Assembly: GCA_964649095.1 (NCBI GenBank)
Contig: CAZYPH010000023.1
Span: 1 to 25,773, forward strand
Direction: 5' to 3'
Origin: CAZYPH01 sp964649095
GTDB taxonomy: Bacteria > Bdellovibrionota > UBA1018 > UBA923
DNA length: 25,773 nt
The position numbers were made by a program, and so were the translations under genes. Each line of letters begins with the position of its first letter. The stretch's first letter is position 1. The notes under the pieces were generated by a model. The model saw only the letters and a list, made by a program, of their open reading frames with translations, had not been told where the DNA came from and did not search any database. Positions 7,892-16,495 of the stretch are shown piece by piece.

Positions 7892-9978
7892 CGCAAAACC
7901 AAACGGCTTACGACGAACTTGTTTTAATTTGCAACGGCAAATCTTGTGAGAACAATGGCAAGGCCGAAATTTTAAAGAAAGAATTGAAAGCCGCCTTACA
8001 GAGCCAGAATCAACCAGGCGCAATGCGACGAGCTATCAATACAACCTGTTTAGGTCAGTGCGAGAGTGCACCGAATGGCCTTATTGTCTCGCTCAAGGCA
8101 CCGACTGAACCTAGTGGTGGTGCACGATGGCTGCGGTATCTTCCGAGCAATCTTAAAGAGGCGAAACAAAAGATATTAGAAGCACTATATATATCAGCTG
8201 TGGCTCTTGTTCTAACGGCGTGCAGCAGCGCGCCACGCACTATTAATCCGGCAGAGTCCCAAACAAATACTGTGGGCGATTTGACGGTAGCGTTTACTAC
8301 TGACATCCATAATCATCTTGAGATGGCCGAAGCGCTTGAAGAATCTCTGTTGGCTGCACGAAAAAAAGCGACAGAGTCGAACTCGGCCTTTTTGTATCTT
8401 GATGCAGGTGATTTGTTTCAAGGCCCACTAGAAGGGAACTTATCTAAGGGACGCGCGATTGTGGCCATGATGAACACGCTGCAGTTAGATGCTGTGAGTG
8501 TCGGGAATCATGACTTTGATTATCCGGCTGCTGATGCCGTAACGAAGCGCCATTTGGGTTCCAATCTTTGGACCATGCGGGGATTGTCGAAGTTTAAATG
8601 GCTTTCCAACAATGTCGTTTACCCCGATGAGGCGCTCGAACTGTTGCGAAAAGAAGGGCGCACAAAAAACTGTAGTGATTTCGGAAAGCCGCTATCTGAA
8701 AATTGTAACGCACAGTCACAATCAACTATTTTTCCGGCACGACATGTTTTTGAAAAACTAGCTGGTACGATGCCTGTGCGTATTTGCGTTGCAGGCTCGA
8801 CCACCGCGTATGTCACGGCCATAACGAAACCAGAAAACACACAGTTTAAGACCGGCTCGAAATCGTATGCCTTGAGAGCAGAACCAATCGCACAAACACT
8901 GCATCAAGAGAGCCAATATTTTAATAATCTCGGCTGCGACTACCGTATCGCCGTAATGCATGCGGGACTTGTTTGTCCCGAACCACGCTCAACGCAACAA
9001 GTAGAGCGACCAAACGAGGTGCGTACGGATTGTACTTTGAAGACCGATCACGCCGAAGCCCTTCATGCTGCTGAGTCGGTAGGGGTTTCGATTCCTCTAA
9101 TCATCGCGGGTCATACCCACCAAGCAGCTCTTTTAAAAACGGAAACAAATACGATTGCAGAGGCGGGCTCGTATGGCCGCTATCTCGGCATTGCACAGTT
9201 TAAGAATGGCGCGCTCGTGAATGTAGACATCAAACCGCTACAGGCCTTGCCTGCTCACACCAAATATAAAGTCAGCGCCGTTTTAAAAAACTACCGCACT
9301 CAGGCGTGGACGCTACGCAACCGTCCGGTCGGCGTTTTAGCAAAACCCTTTGAACGGCAGTATTACGACGAATCCCCTCTTGGGAATTTAGTGGTCGACT
9401 CTATGTTAGCCTTCGGCAAACAATATGGTGCCGACTTTGCTATTTCAAACGGGGGCGGCCTACGCGCCAATCTACCCGCTGGAAGTATTAATTTTGGCCA
9501 CGTGTACGACATGATGCCTTTCGATAACACGCTCGTATTAGCCACGATGCGCGGACGCGACTTATTAGCCTTATTGAATATTGGCCTAAGCGGCGCGCAC
9601 TCGACTGTATTAGTTTCAGGGCTTGAAATTCAAACCGAAAAGGCGGCCTCTATAACGCCGGGTTCTGAGTTCTGGCCCGACAGCGATCACAACGGCACGT
9701 TTGATCTTTTTGAAAAGAAACCTGTAAAAACGGCCTTCGACAGTCGCAGCCGACAGCCGATTCTTCCCAACCGTTTGTATACCGTGATTACTACCGACTA
9801 CCTGACCTCGGGCGGTGATCACTGGAGTTTAGTTATCAATAAAAAGATTTTACTCACACCACTTGCCGGTAAAACGCCACGCGATGCGGTAAGTCGTTTC
9901 GTTCGATTGCGCAGCGCAAAGAAAGCATTGCTACCTTCGGAGTTCTTTAACACCTCGGCACCACGCATTCGCCGTTAG
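7888..9978 (+). CDS. fusion: thioredoxin-like 2Fe-2S ferredoxin + lipobox + UshA-type 5'-nucleotidase
   Basis: Three parts lie in one 696-residue frame. Residues 8-100 look like a thioredoxin-fold [2Fe-2S] ferredoxin, with C15, C20, C54 and C58 in the CNGKSC and CLGQCESAPNG patterns. Residues about 99-112 (LYISAVALVLTAC) form a hydrophobic stretch ending in a perfect lipobox, LTAC, with C112 as the modifiable cysteine followed by SS. Residues 125-696 form a metallophosphoesterase/5'-nucleotidase: TTDIHNH, DAGDLFQG, GNHDFDY, GHTH, and a C-terminal substrate domain (ESPLGNLVVDSM, ISNGGGLRANLPAG, LTSGGDHW). Such nucleotidases normally act in the periplasm on nucleotides or UDP-sugars. GGAGG lies about 9 nt before the ATG. 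No ATG or usable alternative start lies between ferredoxin and lipobox. It may be a real fusion, a gene fusion by stop loss, or an error. Domain calls are strong; the meaning of the fusion is open. Confidence 0.85.
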   Translation: MTQNQTAYDELVLICNGKSCENNGKAEILKKELKAALQSQNQPGAMRRAINTTCLGQCESAPNGLIVSLKAPTEPSGGARWLRYLPSNLKEAKQKILEALYISAVALVLTACSSAPRTINPAESQTNTVGDLTVAFTTDIHNHLEMAEALEESLLAARKKATESNSAFLYLDAGDLFQGPLEGNLSKGRAIVAMMNTLQLDAVSVGNHDFDYPAADAVTKRHLGSNLWTMRGLSKFKWLSNNVVYPDEALELLRKEGRTKNCSDFGKPLSENCNAQSQSTIFPARHVFEKLAGTMPVRICVAGSTTAYVTAITKPENTQFKTGSKSYALRAEPIAQTLHQESQYFNNLGCDYRIAVMHAGLVCPEPRSTQQVERPNEVRTDCTLKTDHAEALHAAESVGVSIPLIIAGHTHQAALLKTETNTIAEAGSYGRYLGIAQFKNGALVNVDIKPLQALPAHTKYKVSAVLKNYRTQAWTLRNRPVGVLAKPFERQYYDESPLGNLVVDSMLAFGKQYGADFAISNGGGLRANLPAGSINFGHVYDMMPFDNTLVLATMRGRDLLALLNIGLSGAHSTVLVSGLEIQTEKAASITPGSEFWPDSDHNGTFDLFEKKPVKTAFDSRSRQPILPNRLYTVITTDYLTSGGDHWSLVINKKILLTPLAGKTPRDAVSRFVRLRSAKKALLPSEFFNTSAPRIRR

Positions 9979-10051
9979 TACGTGCGGCTCATGATAAAAA
10001 ATTTGTAAATTGCCACGAATGCCCGCTACTCTAACTTCAGGGGGCGTTGAA

Positions 10052-12322
10052 ATGGCGGATATTCTTACCAAGATCGAAAAAGAGCTTAAGTCGGAGTTTG
10101 AACACACCAAACGCATTTTAAGTTTTGAAGAATTTGTTCGTCTGGTAGAGACCAACCCAAAACAACACACACGTAACGCCAGCACCTATTTGTTAGATGC
10201 GATTGAATATTTTGGTTCGAAAGAAGTCTCGTATTTTGGCCAAAACGTAACGCACTATAAAATTTTTGATTTAGATTTTGCCTCGAACGACGCGTCTCAA
10301 AGTAGCTCGCACGATCGCTACCGTGTGGTAGGCCAGTACGACGCTCAGGCTCAAATCGTACGTTCGTTAAAAAATGCCTCACGTGAAGGGTTGAGTCATA
10401 AACTAATTTTATTACATGGCCCCAATGGCTCTGCAAAATCAAGCCTAGTGCAGTGTTTGATTCGTGGTTTAGAATACTACAGCGAAAAACCAGAAGGTGC
10501 CCAATATAAGTTTTCTTGGATATTTCCGGTCGATAAAGTTTTAAAAGGCGGGAAAGGCTTAGGGCTTAGCCAGACCTACTCGAACAACACTGAGGCGTCA
10601 GGATCGTATGCCTTTTTAGGCGATGAGGACATCGCCGCACGCATGCACTGTGAGATGAAAGACCACCCGCTACTACTCATTCCAAAACCACAACGTGCTG
10701 AGTTTTTAAGTCATATATTAAAAAAAGATCTNNNNNNNNNNCCGGAGTATATTCTTCACGGCGACCTTTGTCACAAATGCAAACAAGTATTTGATGCGTT
10801 GTTGAGTTCGTATAAAGGCGATCTCAAGCGGGTTTTGATGCATGCGCAGATTGAACGGTTTTATTTCTCTAAACGCTACCGCATTGGCGCCGTTACCATT
10901 GAGCCCCAAATGCACGTCGATGCCCAAGCGCGGCAAATTACCATGGACCGCTCGCTAGCTTTTCTACCCGCGTCGCTACATGGACTGTCGTTATATGAAC
11001 TATCTGGTGATTTGGTCGACGCCAATCGCGGCATTGTGGAATACGCCGATTTACTGAAGCGCCCAATTGATACGTTTAAATACCTTTTGATGGCTTGTGA
11101 GACGGGCAACATCAACGTTGGGCCTAGCATTGCGTATCTCGATAGTGTTCTGATTGGTTCGACCAATGAATTGCAATTAGATGCTTTTAAAGAATTTCCT
11201 GACTTTACTTCGTTCAAAGCACGTATCGAGCTGATACGAGTACCGTACTTAACACAGGTACATCTAGAAAAAAGTATATATGATTTTAATATTGCGCGTA
11301 TCGCCGGCGAAAAACATCTGTCTCCACATACGACTTTTGTGATTAGTCTGTGGAGTGTATTAACCCGACTAAAAAAACCCAACGCCCTCAGTTATCAGCC
11401 CCAACTTACCAATGCAATTAGCTCGATGACGCCACTTGAAAAAGCTAAACTCTATGACACCGGCGAAGTACCGGCTCACTTAAACAATGAAGAACGCAAA
11501 CTGCTTCGTGCCTCCATCAAAAAATTACGCGATGAGTATGCCCACGTGCCGTATTATGAGGGCCGAATTGGCGCGTCTGCGCGCGAGATCAAATCAATTT
11601 TATTTGATGCCGCTCAAAGCCCAGAATACGAGTGCCTGAGCCCTCTAGCGGTATTTAAAGAAGTTGAAGATTTTGTAAAACGCCGCACCTCGGAGTACGA
11701 CTTTTTACGTCAAGACGTCAAAGACGGCTACCATGACAATTTTGAATTTATTAACCAAGTACGTCGAGAATACCTGCAGCGCCTTGATCAAGAAGTGCGC
11801 GAAGCCACAGGCGTGTTTGCGCCCACGCAGTATGAAGATTTTGTAAAACGCTACATTCAACATGTGTCGGTTTATTTGAAAAAAGAGAAAATCAAAAACC
11901 CCATCACAGGCCAAATGACCGCAGCCGATAGTGCTTTGATTGAAGAGTTTGAAACGATTGTAGGCGCGCCATCGATTGCGAGCGATAAAGAGACTTTTCG
12001 GCACAACGTGATCTCGCAAATTGGGGCCTTTGCGTTAGACCATCCGAATCAACCGGTGGATTATAAAAAAGTCTTTCCCGATTTTATACGTCGCTTAGAC
12101 GATCATTATTTCGGGAGCCAAAAAGACCAATTGAACCGCATCGCCCGTGCAATTGCGTTGCAAACAGTAGAACGCGACAATCAGACGGCAGCTGAAAATA
12201 CTACGTTTGAAGACTCTAAACTCGCAGCGTCGACCGTTGATAAAATGGTCCAGCAATTCCAATACTGCGATGCGTGTGCGCGGCGTTCGATCATGTATTT
12301 AGTAAAGTTGCGGTATTCGTAA
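10052..12322 (+). CDS. prkA: PrkA-family serine protein kinase (AAA+ and kinase domains), interrupted by assembly gap
   Basis: About 756 residues if the gap is in frame. PrkA proteins join an AAA+-like domain to a C-terminal kinase-related domain and act in stress and stationary-phase signalling in the cytoplasm. A P-loop, LLHGPNGSAKSSLV (G123-S131, K129), has Ala where canonical Walker A has the last Gly. Downstream blocks fit the family: RYRIGAVTIEPQ, VDANRGIVEYADLLKRP, FKYLLMACETGNINVG, IGSTNE, and FDFIARIAGE-like text before the C-terminal domain. Two CxxC pairs (CHKC just after the gap, CDAC near the C-terminus) might bind metal. The ATG at 10052 has GGGGG 7 nt upstream; an earlier in-frame ATG at 10010 lacks this. 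The protein is longer than the roughly 640 residues of B. subtilis or E. coli PrkA. The usual partners YeaH and SpoVR are not adjacent. Ten N at 10732-10741 hide part of the AAA+ region. Confidence 0.88.
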   Translation: MADILTKIEKELKSEFEHTKRILSFEEFVRLVETNPKQHTRNASTYLLDAIEYFGSKEVSYFGQNVTHYKIFDLDFASNDASQSSSHDRYRVVGQYDAQAQIVRSLKNASREGLSHKLILLHGPNGSAKSSLVQCLIRGLEYYSEKPEGAQYKFSWIFPVDKVLKGGKGLGLSQTYSNNTEASGSYAFLGDEDIAARMHCEMKDHPLLLIPKPQRAEFLSHILKKDXXXXPEYILHGDLCHKCKQVFDALLSSYKGDLKRVLMHAQIERFYFSKRYRIGAVTIEPQMHVDAQARQITMDRSLAFLPASLHGLSLYELSGDLVDANRGIVEYADLLKRPIDTFKYLLMACETGNINVGPSIAYLDSVLIGSTNELQLDAFKEFPDFTSFKARIELIRVPYLTQVHLEKSIYDFNIARIAGEKHLSPHTTFVISLWSVLTRLKKPNALSYQPQLTNAISSMTPLEKAKLYDTGEVPAHLNNEERKLLRASIKKLRDEYAHVPYYEGRIGASAREIKSILFDAAQSPEYECLSPLAVFKEVEDFVKRRTSEYDFLRQDVKDGYHDNFEFINQVRREYLQRLDQEVREATGVFAPTQYEDFVKRYIQHVSVYLKKEKIKNPITGQMTAADSALIEEFETIVGAPSIASDKETFRHNVISQIGAFALDHPNQPVDYKKVFPDFIRRLDDHYFGSQKDQLNRIARAIALQTVERDNQTAAENTTFEDSKLAASTVDKMVQQFQYCDACARRSIMYLVKLRYS
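10732..10741. other. run of 10 N (assembly gap)
   Basis: Ten consecutive N fall inside prkA. The reading frame happens to be the same on both sides with this spacer, but the true gap length is unknown, so the number of missing residues cannot be stated. Confidence 0.99.
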
Positions 12323-12337
12323 CGATTTGACGCGGCC

Positions 12338-13768
12338 TCACAGGTCAAGAATAACCACCCTGACGGAACCATCTGGTAGCAATTGCAGTCCGAAGTTTTG
12401 AAAGCAGCTACCAAAGTCGATGAGAAAAAAACGGTACTGTTTAGCCTCATACCCATCGGCATCAAATTCTACGAAACCTGGGCGGAATCCTTGATTGCAA
12501 GGCGCTTTTTGAACAGCGGGGTGCTGGATTGCGGCCAGCTCCAACCGCAATAGAAAAGCCGCCAAAGCATCGCTTACGGTTTTATGAAATGTGATGCGCG
12601 ACATCCAATACTGTAGCTCTTTTTCAGGCACCTGGTTTACAAACCAATGTGAAAAACCAACAAGGTAGTTATTAAGTTCTAACAATGCCGGCGGCATCGA
12701 CTGTTGTTCTAGGCTAAAACGAAAATACTGATCCCACTCTGCGGCACTAGCAGACATGGGCGGCATGGGTATTTTCGGCAACGAGGCCTGACGCTGCGTT
12801 AACTGAGTAAGTGTAGGATCAGTCTGTGAACGCGTGACCGACGCCAGCGGGGCCACCAAAACACCAAAATTCTCAAAAAGTTCCGCTGCCGTAACCGGAC
12901 CTTTAGCCGATGCTGCCGTAGCCTCACGTATCATAGAGTCGTCTAACGTCGGGTCCAGTAGATCGATCGAAAAGGCACGAGAGGGGTTAGCAGCGCCGTA
13001 CGTATCCCGCCAGAACTCCGTCCAGACTTGTAACAATCGAAACTTAATAGTCTCACGCATAAACGTCAGCACAGCCCGCTCGACAGCGTTGAGGGCCGTA
13101 GTGCGATAGAATCCTGAAGCGTCTAACGTTTTAAAAACGTACTGACGATCTAGCGTGACTTCGCTCAGACCCCGCGTGCGGATTGAAGGATTGTTCACCG
13201 CAATCGTTTGGCGTGCTCTCACAAAACTTACAATTTTACCAAGACCATTTTTTTCTCTTAGCGACGCATCTAATACAAATGTAGCTGCATTAGCACCAAT
13301 AGCTGCCGCTCGAGCATTTAATTCTTGCAACGCGCTATCCACTAAAAAGCGGTGGATGGCCACCGCCGACTGCCCCGACTCATGTGTCGCATCTAACGGA
13401 TCGACTACGTTAGGCCGCTGCGCTGCTACACTCACAAGTAATGATTGCACCGGCAGATCAACACGCACCACACGCCCATCCGGCAGCGGTACACGAAACG
13501 CTTTTGGTTTGAGATGGACACGGTAGACTTCGTGAGCCGGCTGCATCGCGGCAAGATGCGATGGCAAGGCCACCCTCTCAAATCGACCGACCGGATTATT
13601 ATACCCCGCATCTCGAAGGAGGGGAGCCGGGGCAACCAGTAGCGGATCACACGCACTTTCAACCGCCACTTGCAATACACTTGAGCTCGCTGCCCATAGT
13701 GGCAGTCCAAGGGTTGCAGCAAGAAACGCGAGAGCCGTAAGAAACGTCGCATAGTAACAACGTTTCAT
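12338..13768 (-). CDS. secreted protein of unknown function
   Basis: I do not recognise a family. Starting at MKRCYY gives 476 residues with a clear signal peptide (about 1-26, ending GLPLWA before ASSS), so export to the periplasm or beyond is likely. The frame extends upstream to a GTG at 13831, but that would place extra hydrophobic residues before the signal and is less likely. The mature part is mixed alpha/beta with few cysteines (ESACDPLL near the start, KAPCNQGF and GSCFQNF near the end) and ends in the beta-like stretch LLPDGSVRVVILDL. A proline/methionine-rich linker (LPKIPMPPM) lies in the second half. No catalytic motif was seen. It is the last gene of the minus-strand run, 155 nt after the methyltransferase, and converges on prkA with 15 nt between the stops and no visible terminator hairpin. 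Confidence 0.72.
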   Translation of the reverse strand: MKRCYYATFLTALAFLAATLGLPLWAASSSVLQVAVESACDPLLVAPAPLLRDAGYNNPVGRFERVALPSHLAAMQPAHEVYRVHLKPKAFRVPLPDGRVVRVDLPVQSLLVSVAAQRPNVVDPLDATHESGQSAVAIHRFLVDSALQELNARAAAIGANAATFVLDASLREKNGLGKIVSFVRARQTIAVNNPSIRTRGLSEVTLDRQYVFKTLDASGFYRTTALNAVERAVLTFMRETIKFRLLQVWTEFWRDTYGAANPSRAFSIDLLDPTLDDSMIREATAASAKGPVTAAELFENFGVLVAPLASVTRSQTDPTLTQLTQRQASLPKIPMPPMSASAAEWDQYFRFSLEQQSMPPALLELNNYLVGFSHWFVNQVPEKELQYWMSRITFHKTVSDALAAFLLRLELAAIQHPAVQKAPCNQGFRPGFVEFDADGYEAKQYRFFLIDFGSCFQNFGLQLLPDGSVRVVILDL

Positions 13769-13922
13769 GCGCAGCACGAAATGGTTAATTAAATAAAATA
13801 CTATATACATAAAATAGAATTCGGTACGCACCTTAACACGCTTTGGCGAAAACCACTATCGTAAACCAGCATGACGAAGTCGCAGAGTGCACCAGATCGC
13901 GTCGATACAACGCCCCCACCCA

Positions 13923-14768
13923 CTAAACCTGGCGGTGCAGAGAAAAGACAAAAACTTCTTTAAATTCACGGTCTCCGGAGCGGTCTTTGAAATGGTCTTT
14001 AACGTCGACAATAAACATGTCTTCGCGAAAGCCTTGAGCTCTCAACGCCCCAATACAGGCCTGCAGATAAGCTCGACCCGGATCAGCCAAAATAATATGG
14101 CTACGCGGGTGGCAAAATTTTACAAACGCCTCGGCCACAGCTTGCGGATGGCTGGACTCGTAAAGAATGTCGCTTCCAATAATAAAATCAAACCCTCGTT
14201 CGCACTTCTGACGCATGTCTAAACGTTCAGAGGTTGACCAATCTGAGCTCGAATGGAACCCATCAGTAGTGCGCCAGGCTACTAATTTCTCAAAGACTTT
14301 ATCTGCACGCATGGCCGCATCACGCCAATCAATCGAAGCATAATAAAATGCACCATCGCTGGATAAGGCCCCCATTTTATTGTGGCGCAGATTTTTTGTT
14401 AACAGGTTAATCACTTCCGGATGGAAGTCACTCGCCACCACCGTAGCACCATGTTGGGCGGCGACAATCGATGGTAACGATAGACCAGAACCCAACTCTA
14501 AAACCGTCTTTCCTTGTAACCACGTACCCATACGCTCGAGATGCTGTGCCAGCGCTTTTGCAGCAGGCCACACTACCCCGAAGTAGGGGCATAGTTCTTC
14601 TAAATAGATACGCTCTTTTTCATCGTTAGTAGCCCGTTCACATAAAAGATCGATGGCGGCGTCGAGGTCTTCTAACGTTTCTAAAGTAACCGTGCGCTCA
14701 CCAACGGGCTCATAAATAATTTTAGTTGGTAGGCGATCAAAAACAGAACGCGATAATATATCAAGCAT
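13923..14768 (-). CDS. class I SAM-dependent methyltransferase, METTL21/Methyltransf_16-like
   Basis: The 281-residue protein has a Rossmann-type methyltransferase core. YFGVVWPAAKALAQHL (62-77) and TVLELGSGLSLPSIVAA (motif I, about 88-104) are followed by VVASDFHPEVINLL with the acidic residue that binds the SAM ribose, then FDFIIGSDILYE (motif after strand 4). This combination is typical of the METTL21/ETFB-methyltransferase group, many of which methylate lysines on proteins; the target here cannot be read from sequence. No signal peptide, so cytoplasmic. Its ATG lies inside the end of the RluA-type gene (8-nt overlap at 14761-14768), which suggests translational coupling. An RNA or ribosomal-protein target would fit the neighbour, but this is inference. 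Confidence 0.85.
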   Translation of the reverse strand: MLDILSRSVFDRLPTKIIYEPVGERTVTLETLEDLDAAIDLLCERATNDEKERIYLEELCPYFGVVWPAAKALAQHLERMGTWLQGKTVLELGSGLSLPSIVAAQHGATVVASDFHPEVINLLTKNLRHNKMGALSSDGAFYYASIDWRDAAMRADKVFEKLVAWRTTDGFHSSSDWSTSERLDMRQKCERGFDFIIGSDILYESSHPQAVAEAFVKFCHPRSHIILADPGRAYLQACIGALRAQGFREDMFIVDVKDHFKDRSGDREFKEVFVFSLHRQV

Positions 14769-15858
14769 TTAATATACGACTCCATGTTTCAGGCATTGGT
14801 GCCACAAACGTCATTGATTGGCCGGTAACCGGATGGTCAATCGTTAACGTATGGCTGTGCAAACACTGGCGTTCGGTTTCAAAGCTAGCCAGAGGCATAG
14901 CGTCAACGTCAGAGCGGTCTTCTAAATACTGCAAAAACAACGCATCTGACCGACCGTATAATTTATCACCTACAATTGGGTGCCCAATTTTGGCCAAATG
15001 CACGCGTATTTGATGTTGGCGGCCGGTCTTTGGAAAACACTGCACTAACGTTTGGGTTGGTGTGCGTTGTTTAACAACTACGTCGGTGCGTGCCGATAAT
15101 TCGCCGGTGCCGGTTTCAAATGCAGCCATTTTTAACCGAATCGGAGAATCGACCGCACTACCTAAATCGTACTGAATCGACACGGTGTCGAGCTGTACCA
15201 AACCTTCTACGAGCGCCAGATACGACTTCTCCACAAAACGTTCGCGAAATTGACGTACCATTTCGGCAGCTGCTTTTGAGCCTTTAGCCAAACACAACAC
15301 ACCACTCGTCTCACGATCTATGCGATGCACTAAGTGGTAATCAACACCCGAGCCTGCGATTTCATCAGCCCGTTCCTGACGCAAACGCATCAGTAACGTA
15401 TGGAAGAGATAACGCCCCGAAGGATGCACGGGCAGATTGCCTGGTTTGTTCACAACCAACAACGCATCGTCTTCGTATAATACGCTAAAATCAAAATCTA
15501 CCGGTGGCTCAACACCACGCGGACTATGCACAACGACCTCATCGCCCATCATCACTACAGCACTAGCTCTGAGATTAGTCGGCGATATAAAAGCGCGCTC
15601 ACGGCGCAACTCAATGCGGCCATTTGCTATAAACTTTTGTAATTTAGCTCTCGAAAAATGAGGGTACGTCTGCTTTAAAAACTGATCCAAGCGCAGACCA
15701 TGTGTGTTTTCATCGATTAGGTGTGTGACTAAAAACGTATCCCCAACCAATTCACGCAGGCGCGCCTCACGCGCTGTAATTTGCTGACGCAACTCGGTAA
15801 AACGGTTTTTTGAGGGGAGCGGTAATTTTAAATCAGCATCCTTGGCGTTTGCGGGCAT
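14761..15858 (-). CDS. RluA-family 23S rRNA/tRNA pseudouridine synthase
   Basis: The 365-residue enzyme isomerises uridine to pseudouridine in RNA. An S4-like RNA-binding domain (about 55-112, GLRLDQFLKQTYPHFSRAKL) precedes the catalytic domain. The catalytic aspartate is D181 in HLVHRIDRETSGVLCLAK, and KTGRQHQIRVHLAKIGHPIVG is the conserved RluA motif. An N-terminal extension of about 45 residues is present. MPANAK at 15858 is chosen as start, 7 nt after the stop of the TPR gene; an in-frame ATG at 15900 would overlap that gene by 35 nt. The specific position modified (RluA, RluC or RluD type) cannot be determined. It is translationally coupled to the methyltransferase downstream. Confidence 0.92.
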   Translation of the reverse strand: MPANAKDADLKLPLPSKNRFTELRQQITAREARLRELVGDTFLVTHLIDENTHGLRLDQFLKQTYPHFSRAKLQKFIANGRIELRRERAFISPTNLRASAVVMMGDEVVVHSPRGVEPPVDFDFSVLYEDDALLVVNKPGNLPVHPSGRYLFHTLLMRLRQERADEIAGSGVDYHLVHRIDRETSGVLCLAKGSKAAAEMVRQFRERFVEKSYLALVEGLVQLDTVSIQYDLGSAVDSPIRLKMAAFETGTGELSARTDVVVKQRTPTQTLVQCFPKTGRQHQIRVHLAKIGHPIVGDKLYGRSDALFLQYLEDRSDVDAMPLASFETERQCLHSHTLTIDHPVTGQSMTFVAPMPETWSRILNA

Positions 15859-15865
15859 ACCCCGC

Positions 15866-16495
15866 TTATTTACGATAATTTTTGCGCAGATGCACGACAA
15901 CAGTACGCAGCTCGCCGTCGTTGGGAGCCATATTTAAAGCTACCTCAAACTGGTCGAGTGCTTTTAAAAACATGCCTCGACTTAAATAAATACGCCCCAA
16001 ATTCACGTAGGGAAAATGCCGATTCTCGTAACGTAGACACTGTTTAGCGCGCTCTAACCATGGAATAGCATTGTCCAATTCCCCTTTTTTCATCAGATAC
16101 GTGCCAATATCGTTGTACGGATTGCCGAACTCAGGGTCTTTTTCAATCGCCTTTTGGCACAACTGAATCGCTAGGTCTAAATGCCCGCCAAAACTCACCA
16201 TCCAGGCTAAATAGGTAAAACCATCGGCGGTTTCTTGTACTTCTAAACTTTGTTTAAAAATCTGGGCAGCGAGTTCGACTTCACCTTCGTAAAATTTTTG
16301 TAACCCATCTTGCAGAATTTTTTTGGCTCGACGTTCAGTCAGCGAGACTACCGAGGCCGAAGAATCAGGCACTGAGCGAAGCTTTAAGGGCGCTGGCGGC
16401 GGCGTAGCAGGAAGTGGATTGAGCGTAATAGTATTTAAAAGAGAATCAGGTGTTGCGGGATTTGTTTGAGCGGTCTGCAATCGAATCTCGTCCAT
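15866..16495 (-). CDS. tetratricopeptide-repeat protein
   Basis: The 209-residue protein has a proline-rich N-terminus (about 15-45) and then at least three to four TPR units (about 62-200), for example FYEGEVELAAQIFKQSLE, AIQLCQKAIEKDPEFGNPYN, AIPWLERAKQC and ALDQFEVALNMAPND. TPR arrays mediate protein-protein contacts; no partner or catalytic role can be inferred. No signal peptide was seen with this start. MDEIRLQ at 16495 is preferred because GGAG lies 11 nt upstream; it overlaps the end of the HAD gene by 50 nt. A longer in-frame start exists at 16525. It ends 7 nt before the pseudouridine synthase. Confidence 0.85.
   Translation of the reverse strand: MDEIRLQTAQTNPATPDSLLNTITLNPLPATPPPAPLKLRSVPDSSASVVSLTERRAKKILQDGLQKFYEGEVELAAQIFKQSLEVQETADGFTYLAWMVSFGGHLDLAIQLCQKAIEKDPEFGNPYNDIGTYLMKKGELDNAIPWLERAKQCLRYENRHFPYVNLGRIYLSRGMFLKALDQFEVALNMAPNDGELRTVVVHLRKNYRK

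Noticed and set aside
13871..13963. 30-codon plus-strand frame starting MTKSQSAPDRVD
   Set aside because: Its end overlaps the methyltransferase antisense; no ribosome-binding site or recognisable feature, and it is too short to support.
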